Source: Torreya grandis
Taxonomy: Eukaryota > Streptophyta > Pinopsida > Cupressales > Taxaceae
DNA length: 64,000 bases
Reading direction: 5' to 3'
Assembly (NCBI GenBank): GCA_037957365.1
Contig: JARHVA010002127.1
Span: forward strand, 124,001-188,000
The position numbers were made by a program, and so were the translations under genes. Positions 62,445 through 64,000 of this stretch are shown here, one piece after another. Under the pieces are notes generated by a model. It was not told the origin of the DNA. It worked only from the letters and a program-made list of their open reading frames with translations, and ran no database searches. The stretch's first letter is position 1, and every line of letters starts with the position of its first letter.

Positions 62445-64000
62445 TTAACGTATAGCATTAAACCTTTTCCATAGGTTATCTTCTTCCTCATGAATGTCAT
62501 CTTTAAGGGATGTTTCATAAATTACAAGTATAATTACATGGTTGTTCTTATTATAGTAATCTATTATGCCCTTCAATATATCATCATCATACACCTGAAT
62601 CAAATAATTGCCTTCATCAGCTTGTGAGAAAGAATGCTCAATACTTACCTCAGATTGCTCATATGCTCCCTCATGGATGATATAGGTGCCAAGGTCAATA
62701 TGATCAAAGTAGGTATATGGATCATGTTCATAAGCATATGCACCATACTCATCTAGAAACAAGTCAAAAATTCCTTCAATCTTGGAAGAAGCACCCTCAT
62801 CTATAATAGACTCTTCTTTCTCATTGATGATATAATTCAAGTTGCAGCTTGCTTTTACATAGGTCTCAATGTGGAATCTAGCAAGTGGATGAGTTATTAT
62901 GGTCACTTTTGTTACATATCTTGTTTTAAAGGATAAGAAGGAACAATTAGCTAAGAGGTATCCTCTTTTCTTGGCTGTGAAATCCCTTGAGAGGTAGATT
63001 ACAAAATGGGTAGGCAAGTCAACAACCATAATGTCTTGGAGGATGGGGAAACTAAGACAATAATGTAATAAAACCTTCAACCCTTTGATCAATCTTACTA
63101 ACTTGGTAGTTGTAATATCTAATTTAATCACTCATTTAATATGTAATTCAAACTTTAAGCCTAATTTATTAGCTATAACTTTGGGCATCATCAAAGTGCT
63201 AGCTCTACTATCAAATATGCAATTATGAACTAGTTTGTTCCCCACTATGAGAGTGAGGTAGATAGGTGGAGGCTTCTCAGATTTAGTAGAGGGTTATACA
63301 ATGTTTTTACGAACATTGGTAATATCAACATTACCATGACCATGGCTTGATGATGGAGGACTAGAATGGATAGTGGACAACTATTTTTGTAAGAGTTTTT
63401 TTTGGCCAAGCATATGAAGGACCTCTCAAAGAAATATAGTTGCCTTGGGATTCTTCAATGAATCCATAATGTTTAGAATAGGATTAATTAACTTTTATTG
63501 TGTACTTAAAGTCAAGTAAGTGTTTTTAGCTTAAGGAATTTAAGCACTTTGAGTAGACCTTCTAACATTTTGACTTGAAGGAGGTTCAACATTTGTAAGG
63601 ACTACCATGCTTACAGTCATGATTTATTGCCTTGTAGGAGGATTGTTTACACTTGTAGGCACACCATTAACATCTCCTAGTGCCTCCCTATTAGCTCTAG
63701 TGTTGTCTATAATTGAATTTCTTTGATTAAGCACAAAAGTGTCTTCAAATATGAAGTTAGTGAAACTTACTCCTTGAGGCTACCAACCTTCACTTACTTG
63801 CATTAGGAATTCATCTGATGTTGATAGTAGAGTGACTCTTCCTTAAGAAAATAGAGATTGTTCTCCTCCTTTAATGGCATCCATGAATTGACCTTATTTA
63901 CATTCCTCTCCTTGGATTAGATTTATATGCAATAGTACCATTACTCTTGTGTTGGAAGTTGAACTAGGATTGTATGCATTAGTAGGCCAATTGAAATTAG
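62445..64000 (-). pseudogene. Ty3/Gypsy gag end and aspartic protease (element Z), cut by window edge
   Basis: The minus frame runs from the window edge to 62445 with about ten stops. The late-gag type stretch NIMDSLKNPKATIFL ... HMLGQKKLLQK (about 63480-63380) is the segment ahead of protease in Gypsy. Protease: KSEKPPPIYLTLIVGNKLVH, NCIFDSRASTLMMPKVIANKLGL (active-site D-S/T-G-A changed to DSRA), LIKGLKVLLHYCLSFP, DIMVVDLPTHFVIYLSRDF. The 228-codon open part (62445-63131) ends with an acidic Tyr/Asp-rich linker (EYGAYAYEHDPYTYFDHID) and EEEDNLWKRFNAI, where the RNase H/RT part would follow. The glycine of the triad is Arg, so it is inactive. Confidence 0.8.

Overview
The window is about 64 kb of AT-rich, gene-poor plant nuclear DNA made almost entirely of nested, decayed retrotransposons. 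I found no intact host gene, rRNA, tRNA or CRISPR array. Plant-type L1 LINEs (ORF1 with DUF4283 and a CCHC knuckle; ORF2 with endonuclease, RT, zf-RVT and RNase H), very long LTRs, initiator-tRNA-Met primer sites and Gypsy gag-protease remnants point to a seed plant with a very large genome. A gymnosperm is most likely; that is an inference from the style of the elements.

The nesting can be rebuilt from target-site duplications (TSDs) and from empty sites in sister LTRs. The oldest element, X (minus strand), has a right LTR at 41879-51654, an internal region at 19974-20285 plus 39480-41878, and a left LTR of which only 5276-7444 plus 19685-19973 remains. A second large element, E (minus strand, 20286-39474, TSD ATGTC), sits inside X's internal region. 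Both have 4-5.4 kb LTRs and no recognisable gag-pol, so they look like LARDs (large non-autonomous LTR derivatives). LINE A (minus strand, 7442-19665) was inserted into X's left LTR and was later split by a Copia-like non-autonomous element H (plus strand, 14954-19292). LINE C (plus strand, 23405-29336, 18-bp TSD) was inserted into E's left LTR. Element F (minus strand, 46076-50404) was inserted into X's right LTR. Unit B (32525-33930) sits inside E's internal region.

The most unusual item is a third, non-standard coding unit. It is called ORF3 here and lies at 7629-9197 and 32722-33930, both on the minus strand. The two proteins share a core (NHFR ... S(L/I)E ... HQG/HEG) and a C-terminal coiled coil. 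In LINE A, ORF3 lies downstream of RNase H but inside the same pair of TSDs as the LINE. It has its own 3-prime hairpin and poly-A. The second copy has a similar tail and no LINE next to it. This could be a LINE lineage with an extra ORF, a 3-prime transduction, or a separate non-LTR unit parasitising the LINE.

The left edge (1-5275) and the right end (58.5-64 kb) carry two inverted copies of another Gypsy-like family. Its gag-protease is visible at 62445-64000. Its body shows a weak repeat of about 180-200 bp. A separate Gypsy protease remnant lies at 57310-58340. An 800-bp foldback element at 54064-54866 is centred on an alternating purine-pyrimidine microsatellite. Everything coding is broken by stops and frameshifts. 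The window therefore shows layered insertion and decay, with no working gene pathway.
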